Part shown: in pieces, positions 22,065-35,460 of the stretch | How positions within the stretch are numbered: the stretch's first letter is position 1 | Layout of the letters: every line of letters begins with the position of its first letter | From: Phycomyces blakesleeanus NRRL 1555(-) | Lineage: Eukaryota > Mucoromycota > Mucoromycetes > Mucorales > Phycomycetaceae | Assembly (NCBI RefSeq): GCF_001638985.1 | Contig: NW_017265143.1 | Span: 1,066,259 to 1,130,258 of the forward strand | Direction of reading: 5' to 3' | DNA length: 64,000 bases | Made by a program: the position numbers and the translations under genes | Notes under the pieces: model-generated | What the model saw: the letters and a program-made list of their open reading frames with translations, nothing else | What the model was told of the DNA's origin: nothing | The model's database searches: none

Positions 22065-24546
22065 TTATCGTGTGTCTCGGAGGGATCGAGTGCGAGTGGT
22101 TGAATCACCACCACCAGTCTGTGAATTTGAGAAAGCCGAAGAATTATTTGGAGTAAATGATGATGAAGATGATGAAGAAGAAGATTGTGACGTTCCTTTT
22201 AATCCTCCTGCTCCTCCTCTTACTCCTCTTCCTCCTGAAAATGATGATAATGATAATGACAATGATGTTGATGATGATGTTGTTGATGGTGATGATTGTG
22301 CTGGTGAGGCTGAGGCTGATTTTGGGGCGCACATCAATGGTAAACGCTTTCGAGGCAACTCTACCACAATCCTCTTTCGTCGTGCGTTTTCAATACATGA
22401 TGGATCACAGAACCAATTACCGGATTGAACGACTGCATCGGTCAATAGGTGTGAGTCAGGATAACAGTGCTGGTGATAAGCTTTTGGGCATCCCTCGCAG
22501 CGCACCAGCTGATTTCCAGCCCTCGAGTCCTTGCGGTGGCACCCGGTGCAGAAGAGCTGCAGGACAGGACGATCGCGATCATGGATGGATTCTTTTACAA
22601 AGCCTGTCAGATCCAATCGAGGCAACTTGCAGGCGAATCCATAACCCTTGTAATCGCACCCATGTTTACTGATAACATGAAAACAGAAACATTGGTTAGT
22701 TTATTATTCTCTATCTCTCTATCTCTGTGTACATATATTGGTTATAACTTACTTGCAAAGCGTTCTCTTTCCCCATGGCCCAGGACGCCAGTTTACACCT
22801 TCAGTTGTTCCGCAGTAACGACACCAGTCAATATTTGCTTCTGTAAGCTGCTGGTAGAGTGTAGGGGATCTGATTGTATCTCCACAATTGTAGTCTTCTT
22901 CTTCTTCACTGTCATTTCCATTGTAGCATTTGACTTGTTTATGTTTGTATCCATTTTGTTTTGGTGATTGTAATATTAATAAGGATCGTACTGGTGTTGT
23001 TGATGGGGATTTGATCAAGTTCTGCTGTCTTGGTGACCAGATATTCTCTTTCATTTCACCCTTTTCTTCGTCTTCATTTTCATCGTCTGATGATTCTTCG
23101 GCAGATGCATCAAAGTAGTCTGTGTGATCGTGACGGTGGATTGTCGGGGTTGGCCAGTTCATCATTCGTGGTTTTTTGGTCTGTTCGCGCCCATTACTTC
23201 TACTCGTTGAGGTTGTGCCAAGACGTTTCATGCCCAGGAGATTGGGATGAAGAAAATGCTCCTCATCTTCCTCTTTGTCTTTTTCTTCGTCTTCAAGCTC
23301 ATCTTTGGTTTCATTATGATTAGTGGTGGTGGTGGTGGTATTGATAAGGGTAGTTGTAAAAGACTCTGAGTGACCAGAAGAAGGGGAAGGAGAGACTGAA
23401 GGAGAAGGAGGTGGGTCTTGGAAATCTAGACCATCGTTGGCAAAGAATAAAAAGAGGGTGTCATTTGCACCGTCGTCAAGAGAAAAGTCGGTTGGCGAAG
23501 AGACACTTGCGCCATCCGACTCGCTATCACTGGATGAAGAAAAGAACGATGATGCTGATGAGGATGCTGAGGATGCTGAGGACGATAAAGATGATGGTGT
23601 GTTTTGGGGGGTTTGGTTGAGACTGAGACTGAGACCTAGACCTAGACCTAGCCCTAAACCGAGACCGAGGCTTAGGCTTGGAGAACAGAGATCGGAAGCT
23701 GAGTTGTCTCGATCTATGGCGGGTGAGAAAAAGACGTCTTTGACGAGGTCTTCTTTGTGGTACTGCTGCTCGTGGGTGTTAAAGGTGATCGTCGCGTTTT
23801 CAAGGGTATGGTGGATAGGGAGTGGCACCACCACTGGCGAATGAGGAATGTGGTACTGCTGTAATGACGATTGAGCGGAGATGAGAAAACCAGAATTGAG
23901 GATATGGGCCATTATTTTATATTATTTTATATTATTTTATATTATTTTATATTATATCCTTAATTCTTAATTCTTAATTTTTGGCTTTTTTTTTGTTTGA
24001 TATTTTTGGACAAAGCAAAATAGACCACGTAGTAAAATGTGTGTTTGTACTGTACTGTATTGCATTGTGTGCATTTTAAAAGTGCAAAAAAAAAATAACA
24101 AGGAAGAAACAAAGAAATAGGCAATTTTTCTTGGCATTTCTTATTTTTTCCTCTTTTTTTTTGCTTATTTGTTTCATGCCAAGTCAAGTCAAGTCAAGTG
24201 AAGGTAAAGACAATACAAGCCAAGACAAGACAAGACAAGACACGAAACGGAGTGCAAAGTCACAGGACAGCACAGGACAGCACAAGACACGAGATATACA
24301 AGCATAAAGAATTTAGAAATATAAAAATCTATACAAACTTACAAGAGCGGGATCCGGTCTTGAGCAGCCTAATAGATAGGCATAGGTGTAGGCGAGTGGT
24401 AGATTGGCAGAGCTGGGATATGATTCTTGAATGGGTTGACGCGGAGAGAGACGTGGGTAGGGTAGATATTGAGGATCGGATAGTGCAGGTAAAACTTGAG
24501 CTTGGGGACAGGGTTGAATGGAAGTCATTACACGGGGGCTATTCAT
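22065..24546 (-). CDS. GATA-like zinc finger plus PHD finger protein
   Basis: Core exons are 22753-23912 (ATG at 23912) and 22065-22668, giving 587 aa. A GATA-type finger has Cys at 364, 367, 386 and 391 (CRYCGTTEGVNW, RPGPWGKRTLCNKHGC), and is followed by GYGFACKLPRLDLTGF. A C4HC3 PHD finger starts near residue 427 (LFCTGCHRKDSRAGNQLVRC, EGCPKAYHQHC, GNWFCDPSC). The N-terminal 350 residues are Ser/Asp/Glu-rich with a (LG)n-SLSL run. A likely chromatin or transcription regulator. An additional exon at 24343-24546 (68 codons, MNSPRVMTSIQPCPQ..., strong GTAAGT donor) can splice in frame to a CAG acceptor about 50 nt into the long exon, before QYHIPHSPVVVP; it is either the true first exon or an alternative. 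Without it the gene starts at 23912, directly after four ATTATTTTAT repeats. Confidence 0.85.
23913..23951. repeat. Decamer tandem repeat at the start codon
   Basis: About four copies of ATTATTTTAT lie immediately upstream (minus-strand sense) of the ATG at 23912. They carry in-frame stops, so they are leader or intron sequence. Confidence 0.85.
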
Positions 24547-24900
24547 ATAAGTAGATATACTATATATTATTATAATATAATATTATATAATTAATATATG
24601 TATAAGCAAGAGAAAGAAAGAGAGAAAATTGAATATTAAAAAAAAGAAAAAAAGAAAGAAATATTGGTGGTAGAGAAGAAGAAGAAGAAGCAGAAGAAGA
24701 AGAAGAAGAATATAATATATTAAGCAAATGAAGGGAAAAAAAATAAGGCAACAGTTGCGGAGGATAGACCAAAAAAAAAAAGAAAGAAAGAAAGCCAAAG
24801 TCAAAGCCAAAGCAACACCAAAACGCAAAAGCAAACAACCAAGGCAAAGCAAGGCAGATAGGCAAAGAAATACTAACCAAAACAGATAGACAGGCAGACA

Positions 24901-25001
24901 AGGTAAAGTAAAGCAGAGTAAAGCAGAGTAAAGCAGAGTAAAGCAAGGCAAGGCAAGGCAAGGTAAAGTAAAGTAAGGTAAGGTAAGGTAAGGTAAGGTA
25001 A
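24901..25001. repeat. Nested short tandem repeats (AAAGCAGAGT, AAGGC, AAGGT)
   Basis: Three AAAGCAGAGT units pass into AAGGC units and then about six AAGGT units, suggesting slippage-driven growth. Confidence 0.85.
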
Positions 25002-26154
25002 CCAACCAAGGTTTGAAATAAAAAAATAAAATACAAAAAAGGGGGGGAGAAATAGAAAGAGGGAAGGGGCTGGGGGTGTTACTCAGGCGTTCCTTTTTTG
25101 GATGGAGCTTAACTTAAGCCCAAAAGAAAAGAAAAAGTCATGTACCCAAAAAACACATATAAATACATAATAAATATATCACTGCGGAATATTTTGTCAA
25201 AGAAAAGAAAATTTACTATGTTTACATATTTACTACAGTCAAGGGAAATAGATAAAGAAGTGTATGATTTATAGAAGGGTGGTCAAGCCAATCAAATGAT
25301 TCACTCGAAAGATTCCATCCACAAAAAAAAAGTATTTTTGATTCAAAATGAAATAAAATTACCACACAATGACAATTTGATCCATTCCCTTATTTCACTA
25401 TGTTTCTTCATAAGTGAGGCTTTGATTTTCGGAACAAGTTTTTTATTTTTTATTTTTTTTTTGCCTGATTTCATCTCGTGCTCTTCCGCTTTCCTTTCAG
25501 TTTTGGCTTTTAGATATTCTCTTGACTGGACCCACAAGGCCCTTTACCTACCCAGCTTTACGATTCATATACTCCGCCACAAGACCTAAATGATGACAGT
25601 GACAGTGATAAAGATATTTGATAGAGAGAATGAAGAGTCTACTGCCATTGTCACTGCTAATGATATTTGCTACTTGATACTTTGTTTGAGTCCAAGTTAT
25701 TTATTTGTTCAAATGTCTGGAATCATTTATTTCTATTTCTATATTTTATTTTATTTTATTTTATTTTATTTTGGCTTATCTCCGCTTTGCAGCACACTTT
25801 GCTTTATAGGTCTGTGGTCTGGTTGTCTCAAAAGGAATCGTTACACACCTCGTGCTAAGCATCTTTCACACATGGCATTCCGAGTCCAAATCATATATGT
25901 TTACATCTAATATTAAGCACAAGTAATAGAGTAGATATCAAGAGTGATATATCAGATCCAAAATATACTATCAAATCAAAATTTCTGTATATAAATATAT
26001 CTTAATAAAGAAATATATGTGGAGGTAAAAGAAAGAGAAAATAGTAGCAAATTTGGATTGGATGAAATTATTTGAACCAAAAAAAAAAAAGGTTTTTATT
26101 CTTATATCAACTATTCAAGTTGTCATTTATGCACAAAAAATAAAATATATAAAG

Positions 26155-26196
26155 GGATTTCTTTGGATTTCTTTGGATTTCTCTGGGTTTCTTTGG
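26155..26196. repeat. 11-bp tandem repeat GGATTTCTTTG
   Basis: About four imperfect copies lie in a gene-free stretch. Confidence 0.8.
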
Positions 26197-27268
26197 TGCT
26201 AAACTTGATGCAATTGATCGTTTCAATATTAATATAATAAAATATAATATGTATATACTCTGTGTTTCAAAAATTCATATCAGATCATAAACTATGATGA
26301 TATTTTATCTCTACAAAAAAAGAAATGACACTATTCTATAATACCTTTTACTTGGGACAGAAGGTCCATATCTCTGAGCACAATTTATATATAACATTAT
26401 ATAGGAGATTTAAATGAATAAATTAATGAAAGCAATAGAGAGATAGAGGGAAAAGGAAAAGGGGGATTTTCCCTAGACTTACATCATATCCAGAGTTACC
26501 AGCATTTCATTTTGTATATTCAGGAACAACATAAGAAAATCAAGGACAATTACAATCTATTCTGCTACCCACTTAAAAGGCCAAAATTATTATCATTTTT
26601 TCTTTTGTATTCTTGTCCACAATAAGCAGTGTCAATAATCATTATTCAAATGTCTATCAAACCACCAAGGCATTTTGTTCCTTTTTTATTTTTAATTAGC
26701 AGAGTTGTGACACGGATTCCATAATATATATATATATAATAATTAATAATAATAAAAAGAAGCAGAAGAAGGAAACAAGAAAATGTCGTATAGGCGGAAT
26801 TGAATATTGACACCTTAATTATTTCGAGTAACAGACTCATCACATAGATACAACCAATATAGTACTCCCCCTGTTTTACTGTGTATAGGTTTCTTGTCTC
26901 AAGGTACAAATCATTATAGATACCAAAAAGATGTATATATGCATTATTAATGCACCTAATTATTATCAGTAATTTGACCTTACAGCTGTTACAGAATTTC
27001 TTAAATAAAGGCAACAAGACGGAACGGAACCCAAAGGGAAAGCATGGGTGCTACAAAATAAAATAAAAGGAATTGGGACGATCTATCACCTGAGTATAAA
27101 AGCAGGATACAAATATACACAATATACAATATGTATATATAAAAAATAATAAGAAGAAGGTGAGAAAAAGACCTAGAAATGGTACCATATCTTTTATTAT
27201 CATTATCATCTTTAAAGAGATATTCTATCAACTACTTGTATAACTATATATCTATATATCTATATATT

Positions 27269-28721
27269 TTAAATGGTGTGTTTTCTGTAAGCATTCCAGA
27301 GAGAAAGTGGCAACTTCCAGTCTTTACGTTGAAGACTTGGATCAAACACATTGAAATTAGCCTTTTCAAGTTTCTCAAGATACTTTATATATGGTACCTA
27401 GAGTAATAACCATCAGATATCCATAAACATATGTATTTTAAGCCGTAAAGTAAAATACAAAATACATAAAAAAAGTGACTCACTGCTGCAAGCAACACAG
27501 GAAATGCTTGTTGTGGCACAGTCTCGAGCATTGATCTGGCTGTCAATAATTGATCATTGGCTGCAGTGGCAACTTCAAATATAGCATCTTCCAAACCCTC
27601 GACTTGGCCCTGACGAAACAGATCTTCTTGAGAGATACCATACTAACAAATAACAATAAGTAAAGAGATGTATAAAAACTCTATCGTGTTACTTACCTTT
27701 GCAGTTATCTGTGCAGGAAGGACAGATCTCTTTTGACCCAAATGGAAAGGAAACGATCTCAAAAAGGTAGTAATGCCCATCATTTTTCCCATATGGCTGA
27801 TTGCATGGTCAGCCTGAACATCTCTTAGACCAAGAGACTCCAGTTGTAGATACAGCACACTTGTGGCCGTGTTCTCTGAATAGGTCTCCATGTCCTGAAT
27901 TGTCATGAATTGGTGATCGTCAAGGTTGGTTGTCTAAAGAGATAAATAATATATATATATATATTTCTGTGTGTCTGTAGATGTGTTTGTATATTTAATT
28001 TACTCTTTCAGTAATAATTCGCTTGAACCACATTGAGGACAATTGGGTATGCTTCAATGATTCAGCCAAGGCTAAAGCAATCGGTTGCTGAGGAGGTTTT
28101 CCCTATTATCACCACAAATCAATCATGTTTCAAAAAAAGAAAAAAAAAGAGAGAGCATTGTTTTATATAACAGTCATTAATATAAATGCACATAAAGTAT
28201 ACAATAAAGATGTACAAAACACACACAAAACACTGAGTTTATCCCTTTAGCTTCTCTCTTATTTACTTTGTAGACATTATCAATAGTATCTTTCCAGAAT
28301 TGCATTCTCATCTTTCCAATAGTTGGGTTGGAGACGTTTTCACGAATAGACGCAATCTCGACATTGAATGCACGGATAGCAAGTTGGGTATCTCTCAAGT
28401 GACTCGGAAAGAACGAGACTGCCAAATAGGCTTCATAATCGCCTTGTCTACACTCCTCCTTTTTCTTTTAGCAATCCAATACTATCTCTCTCTCTCTCTT
28501 TTTTTTTATTTTAAATTAAATTAAAATTAATTACTCAAGGTTGTAATTCAACTCTAAGGATTTTCTTTTTTTTTTTACCTGACAGAATCAGAACAGTATT
28601 TATTAGCAATTGACAATAATTCAGAAGACGTGCTGTAGTTTGCTCGATTGAGTGATTGTCGAACAGCAGTGTGCATGTATTGCTGTAACGTTGGTCTTAA
28701 TGTCGTCTTGGAAATACTCAT
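27269..28721 (-). CDS. NDUFAF6: Complex I assembly factor NDUFAF6 (phytoene/squalene synthase-like)
   Basis: Six exons: 28579-28721 (ATG at 28721), 28267-28447, 28004-28102, 27697-27933, 27484-27642 and 27269-27397, giving 315 aa. An N-terminal presequence (TLRPTLQQYMHTAVRQSLNR) fits mitochondrial import. The body is an isoprenoid synthase-like fold: DYEAYLAVSFFPSHLRDTQL, AIRAFNVEIASIRENVSNP, KMRMQFWKDTIDNVY, YSENTATSVLYLQLESLGL and HMGKMMGITTFLRSFPFH, then LPAQITAKYGISQEDLF, and the C-terminal LSLWNAYRKHTI. NDUFAF6 helps build respiratory complex I in mitochondria; the catalytic Asp motifs of true squalene/phytoene synthases are absent, as expected for the family. Each exon is short. Confidence 0.93.
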
Positions 28722-30400
28722 TATTATTATTATTCTCTGTTGGTAGTTAATGTAAGGCTAAATTAGAGTGAGTTGGGAGAGGGGGGGTTTGTTTGGTTTT
28801 TTTCTTGGTTGATTAAGAGAGTGATAGATAAATAATAGCAACAACAAAATAAAACAAAGTGCAGTCCAGGACTGTTCTTAATCTTAAGAAACACAGACTG
28901 TCTTCAATTCTCTTTCTCTCTCTCTCCCTTTTCATCTTACTTTTTTTTTATCCCCCGATATCTTTTCTCAATTTTTTTTTAAAAAATAATAATAGTCTTA
29001 AAACCTTTTATTTTTTTCTTTTTGTTTCAATTATTAATATCCTTATTAGAGGGTAGGAGGGAAAGGTAAAGCACTTATTTATCACCACATTTATCAAATA
29101 ATGAAAAGGTCATTTGCATTAGTAATCTCCACAGAAATTTTTGAGCAAATGTATATATATATATTAAGAAAGAGTGAAATAGAAAAAGGGTGGTCAATTA
29201 AAATAAAATGAACAATTATAACTTACATATATGCAATGAATAAAATAACCAGTATTTCACGCTGTGATAACAAACCTTACAAAGTCTGTAAATCCTCTTG
29301 GTCAATATATGATTAAAGAGGCCGACACATTGACAAAGGCACTTTTTGAGGGCACTGCTAAGTATAGATGCATGTCTCCGTCTGAGGAGCCTTACTTGGG
29401 TTCATATAGCGTTATTATAACAGTCTGTTTTGGATTTCAGATTGAGAAAACCGAGGATTTGGGTTAGAACATCAGAATATTATGGTACTTTTGAGTAGGT
29501 TTGTGTAAAGAGTTGTATATAAGAGCCATGTAGAGATTACTGTCTTTATTGCAAAGAGTGACCAGCTACCAACATACTCTGATTGAGAAAGGTTCGTATA
29601 TTTGATTAATATATAATACTCATTTTGACAGGTGCTCACAGAGTGGATGATCAATTAAACTTAAAATTCTTCTTTTTTGTGATCGTACAAAAATACAAAT
29701 ATATATCCTGTGTTATAATAAATACTCTACTTCAAAAGTAGAAATCTGTTTAAAAGCATATTAAATGCCTGTTCTTTTCTTTTGGCTTTATTGCACAGAA
29801 GAACCATGAAATAAACACTACTCAACAAAACTTGGGGTGGACAGACTAAAAGGTTCAAAAATGTAAATCATATTACTAAATAAACAAGTTTTTTATTTTT
29901 TATTTTTTTAAAAAAAAGAACAATTTAAGCTTTGTTCGAATGGATATTGGATAAAATCAAGTGCTCATAATACCATCTCTTTCATCAGGTAAAAATATTT
30001 CATTGCAGACATTGGTAGGCCTTTCGCACTGTGCCACACTTCATTCACCAAAAGCATAACATTTTTCTTAATTCAATTGGTAATAGACGAATACTAGCCA
30101 ATCAGGGTCCCTAATATTATTTTTTGAGCTTTTCTGAATTTTTTAGTCTGTCCACCCCAATTGTGCGAATTTTATTTTTTGATTCGTTCAAAAATAAAAA
30201 GACCAACATTTTCTGAATTTGAAGTGTAAAAACTGCAATTTTTCATTCGCAACAAAAGCCACAGAACAAATTATATTATTATATATATATATATAAAATA
30301 TAATTCATTATAGTAATTTTTTTATAAAAAAAAAAAAGGAAAGAAAAAAGATTTAAGAAACTCAATCCATCTTTTTATCATTCAACGAAAAATAAAGATC
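28722..30400. other. Intergenic region containing a MITE-like element
   Basis: The first 500 bp is AT-rich and includes the NDUFAF6 leader. A frame at 29264-29467 and another reading DFRLRKPRIWVRTSEYYGT at about 29430-29482 show no identifiable family. An inverted-repeat element occupies 29832-30160. The last 100 bp is the KRR1 promoter and leader. Confidence 0.7.
29832..30160 (-). mobile_element. MITE-like DNA transposon remnant with 20-bp perfect TIRs
   Basis: The left end is TTGGGGTGGACAGACTAAAA (29832-29851) and the right end its exact reverse complement (30141-30160); imperfect pairing (TTCA-AAA) continues inward. The element is 329 bp. On the minus strand, a decayed frame inside reads VNEVWHSAKGLPMSAMKY followed by a stop, reminiscent of the C-terminal W..., M.. 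helix of Tc1/mariner-family transposases. No clear target duplication lies directly at the ends; TA dinucleotides occur 11-12 bp outside both ends, so the real termini may be slightly further out. It probably cannot move on its own. Confidence 0.7.
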
Positions 30401-31792
<1,392 letters not shown>

Positions 31793-31961
31793 AAAAAAAG
31801 AAGAAAAGAAAAAGTAAAGCAAAACAAGCATTTATTACTATTATTACTATTATTATTAAGTAAGAAGAAGAAGAGGAAGAAAAGAGAAAAAGAGAAAGAG
31901 TATAATAGACATAACCATCATCAAAAATCAAGAATCCAAAACGTACATTTAGCTATCCTTT

Positions 31962-31994
<33 letters not shown>

Positions 31995-32406
31995 AATTTT
32001 ATCCCCATTTCCTTTTACTTTTCTTTTATGTACAGGCCAATTTTCTTCTTCCTTCTTCTTCCTTCTTCTTCTTCTTCTTTTGTATGTATGTATTTATATT
32101 AATACAAAATTCATAAGCAAAATAAAAAAAAAGCATACGAGAAAAACAGACAAAAAGGGCCAGTCAAGAAAATAGAATGGTTAGATATGACTATGAGATT
32201 TTAATATTAAAGAGAGAAAATACATGTACACAATTTCAAAAATAAATTAATTTTTTTTTAAAAAAAAGGGGGGTTTCAACTATATATATTTTATTGATAT
32301 TGATATTGATATTTATACTTATATTCATTTTCTTATGCTGGATTTTATTTTTATACTTTACATATTTATATACGTATAGTTTATGTATTATATATATATA
32401 TATATA
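31793..32406. other. Convergent 3' spacer between KRR1 and RPA49
   Basis: Contains two 3' ends. (TTTC)n is at about 31959-31994, CTTCTT repeats at about 32047-32080, and (AT)n next to the RPA49 stop. Poly(A) signals on both strands are AATAAA-like. No gene seen. Confidence 0.75.
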
Positions 32407-34055
32407 TTATTTGCGTGCAAATTTACGAATCTCGGGGAATGTGAGTGGAACAACAAGAACAGCCTTCTTGGCAGAAGCACTCAGCTTTGTATCTGCGTTC
32501 TTCAGGTCTTCAGCATTGCAAGGCTCGATCTTGCAACCCAAGTTGCGCAATAACGTGGTTGTTTTGGAAGGTTTGATCGACAGGTCCTTGGAAATACCAG
32601 GGATAAGAAGTGTATAATCTGCTACAGCAAGGCAGAGGACAAACATGTAACACAAAATCTTGTCTGCCATCAGAGGTGTACGCACATTTGAGATAGTATA
32701 ACGTTCTGTCATCTTGTCAATCAACAGAGAGGGTGCTCCTTTCAGAATGACCTCAAGCTTGCTACGCTTGTTAAGATCATCGGATCGTACTCTGCACAGG
32801 TAAGCCATCAGATACGAAATATAAACAAGAGTACGCAATTTCTTGCGATCTTTCTTTCCAGAAGATTTGAGAATCGACAACAGGCGGTTGTTGACAAAAT
32901 CGGATGTGTTGTATGGCAAGAGAGTCTGGATAGCCTCGAGTGTGTTCTCTTTGAGAAGATCTTTGATGGGTGTGGCATTCAACTCTTCCTCTGAAACAAT
33001 TGCCTCCATATCATACACCTTTTCGGGAGACTCGGCATTGATATCGTGAGGAGGTATCGGCAAGTCTTTGGCCATCTCTTTACGCAATGATGCCTGTGTA
33101 GGTGTGTTCTTGGTAGCCTTGCTAATTTCATTATGCATGATATCCATCATCGACTCTAATTCCTCTCCCTCAACCTTGTTGCGCTCCTCGTTACGAAGAT
33201 CCTGCTGAGCCTTGGATGTACCGAATGCCAAACCAAGAGCAGCACGAGCAGCACCAAATGCATTTGAAGCGGTCTTTGTTGATATATTTTCGTTGGACAA
33301 GGCCTTTACTGTACGTGTCATTCGAATCACAGGTGCAGGAGTGACAGTAAGCGAATTATCCTTTTTGGAGTAAACGCCAACAATATATCTTTGTATAGAT
33401 ATATATATACAATTGCATTATCGTATGTGATGCGATTCGTAGTTGTAATTGTAGTTGTGGTCGAGGTTGTAGTTGAGATTACGTTCGAGTTGGTCAGTAT
33501 TAGTCGTATTGGTCGGTGGTGGTGAATATATTATTTGTGTTTGGTGAGTTTTCTTTTTCTTTCTTATTTTGTACAAGCAAACAGAAGAATGTATATATAT
33601 GAGGCCATGACTCACTTGCTGTGTAAATTGCGAGCTTCTTCTTCGCCATAATTAGCGCCCTTGTAAACGACCTTGTCAGTTTCGGTTGTCACTAAACGAT
33701 GGGCCGCACGCTTTGAGCTGTGTGTTCCCTGTCGTTTGAGAGCATTAAAGACAGTGGTGTTAGGAGGTTGTGTACCGGGGAACATTGCTTGAGAAAAAAA
33801 AATACATGAGTAAATTAATTAATAATTAAATCAATTAAAATAAAACGAATGAGAATGCTTTAACAATGTTTTACACAATGTACTCAGGTGTATATATATA
33901 TATATATATGTATTTCAATTTATTATTCTTAATGCCTTACCCAAGTAGGGAGTCTCGACATCGGCCTGAGGTTCGGCCAAATTGATTTTGACGTACTTTT
34001 GTTTGCTGCTACCGCTGCTTTTTCCGCTGCTTTCGCTGTGCTTTCTTTTGCCCAT
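32407..34055 (-). CDS. RPA49: RNA polymerase I subunit RPA49
   Basis: Three exons: 33941-34055 (ATG at 34055), 33616-33787 and 32407-33388, giving 422 aa (yeast Rpa49 is 415). The subunit forms the Pol I-specific A49/A34.5 heterodimer that supports initiation and elongation on rDNA. The N-terminal dimerisation part reads KYVKINLAEPQADVETPYL, FPGTQPPNTTVFNALKRQG and YKGANYGEEEARNLHSKYI; the C-terminal tandem winged helix includes TPIKDLLKENTLEAIQTLLP, VNNRLLSILKSSGKKDRKKL and KILCYMFVLCLAVADYTL. A Lys-rich C-terminus ends EIRKFARK. It is head-to-tail convergent with KRR1, another ribosome-production gene. Confidence 0.95.
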
Positions 34056-35460
34056 GGTTTAATCGATTAAAATCAAGTCTAATGAAGTTCCTTTTCTTTC
34101 ATTTCTCTTTTTTTTCTTTTTTTTTTTTAACATTTTCGATAGCTTTTTTTTTGATGGGTTTAAAATTTTATCTTATGAGCGGCTTAGAAATGCAAAACTG
34201 TCACAGCCAGAAAAAGAAAGGGAGACAGAAAAGTATAAAAGAAAAGGAAAAAGAAAGAACAAAGTAAATCTTCTAATAGTAGTTTATTTCAAGAGCTTAT
34301 ATAAACTACTATACTTCCTGTAATATATACATATAACAAGTCTCATAAATATACATACTTTATTTTTTTAGTCTGTAAATGTTTTTTTCTTTTGAAAAAA
34401 AAAAGTGTCAAGTGCTAGTGTTTAAATACCCCTAATTTTGGCTGCCTTTTTTTTTATATATCAGCGATATTAAGGGCACGACGTTTCCGAGATGGGACCG
34501 GCATTTCATTTTAGGGTATAATATTTTGAAGTAGTATGTTATACAGTTTTTTTATTACCCACCCACATACACATATATATAGAAGAGTATATGCTAGTGG
34601 TGTCAAAACGTATTTATAAAAAATGTATACTCGATATAGTACTTTTTATACTTGACCAAAGACATTATACTGCCTTATATTAGAGAGTGTGTAGACTTGT
34701 AGCAATTTGGTCTTAAATGCTACAGGTTCTCTCTCTCTACTATATCGAACTTTGGATGTAGTGAATTGGGTTAGAAGATACCTAGAGGCTCTGGATAGAA
34801 GCGCGGTAATCAACGAGGCTAATGAACGTAGTTGTTAACTAGTTTCATTTTTCTTTTGGTGAACTTGGCTCACACCACAGCTCATTACCATAGGGATACT
34901 GAACAAGATTTTGCACATAGCTTTAGATTTCAAAACCACTATTATTAAACAAAAACGCTTATACAGACGTAGGAAAACTTTATGTCCAAGAAAATGATAG
35001 TAGAGTGGCACAAGTTCATAAACTATCTATTAAACGAACTTTGTTATAATAGTAAATATGGACTGTTAGGGACCGGATATAATTATTGGGTTTTGTATAT
35101 CAAATTACATTTAGGTAGTCTGTTAAAAACGAAACGTCGGCTCCCATAAGAAGATGTCGTTCCCCTAGGATTAGTGACAAATCATACCAAGTTTTAACTG
35201 ATAGGTGTATTTTCTTGGATATGCGTACAAAATTACAGAAAAAGGAAATATCGACTGTATGAACTACTTTATCCCCTTCTCCTTCTTAGCCCCTTCGGAT
35301 TAAGAATGTTGACCATTTATATATACGTAAATGTGCGTGTACCTTAACCAAGAGAAATAACCGCCAAACTTATTTTTTGATTTTACTTTTGATCCTTTGT
35401 TCTTATATTTTTTTTGCTTCCTTTTTTTTCTATTTTTTTTACACACGCATACACAAAGGA
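34056..35460. other. Intergenic region with a coding-like fragment
   Basis: Contains the RPA49 leader, then about 1.2 kb without a complete gene. A 48-codon open frame at 34695-34838 (+) reads TLDVVNWVRRYLEALDRSAV with normal amino acid composition and may be a gene or mobile-element relic. At about 34446-34500 the minus strand reads MPVPSRKRRALNIADI then stop, which could be the broken start of a transposase-type protein. Neither has been identified. Confidence 0.5.

Larger units (their letters stand above)
24547..27268. other. Intergenic region of low-complexity DNA
   Basis: No gene was recognised in 2.7 kb. 24640-24720 is GAA-rich. 24901-25001 holds three AAAGCAGAGT units and then AAGGC and AAGGT runs. 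26155-26196 holds about four GGATTTCTTTG units. Open frames at 24560-25036, 25296-25910 and 26646-27017 are composed of these repeats or lack any motif. Confidence 0.7.

Noticed and set aside
23620..23690. CCTAGACCTAGACCTAGCCCTAAACC resembling telomeric repeat
   Set aside because: It is in-frame coding sequence for the (LG)n-SLSL run of the GATA-PHD protein; the unit is not a constant telomere repeat. (Sequence here kept only as pattern, CCTAGA/CCCTAA-like.)
24560..25036. A 158-aa hydrophobic open frame
   Set aside because: Consists of tandem AAGGT/AAAGC repeats and poly-purine; no natural composition.
34446..34530. Possible 5S rRNA-like segment (CCCATCTCGGAA)
   Set aside because: Only about 12 bases resemble 5S rRNA; helices and box C are absent.
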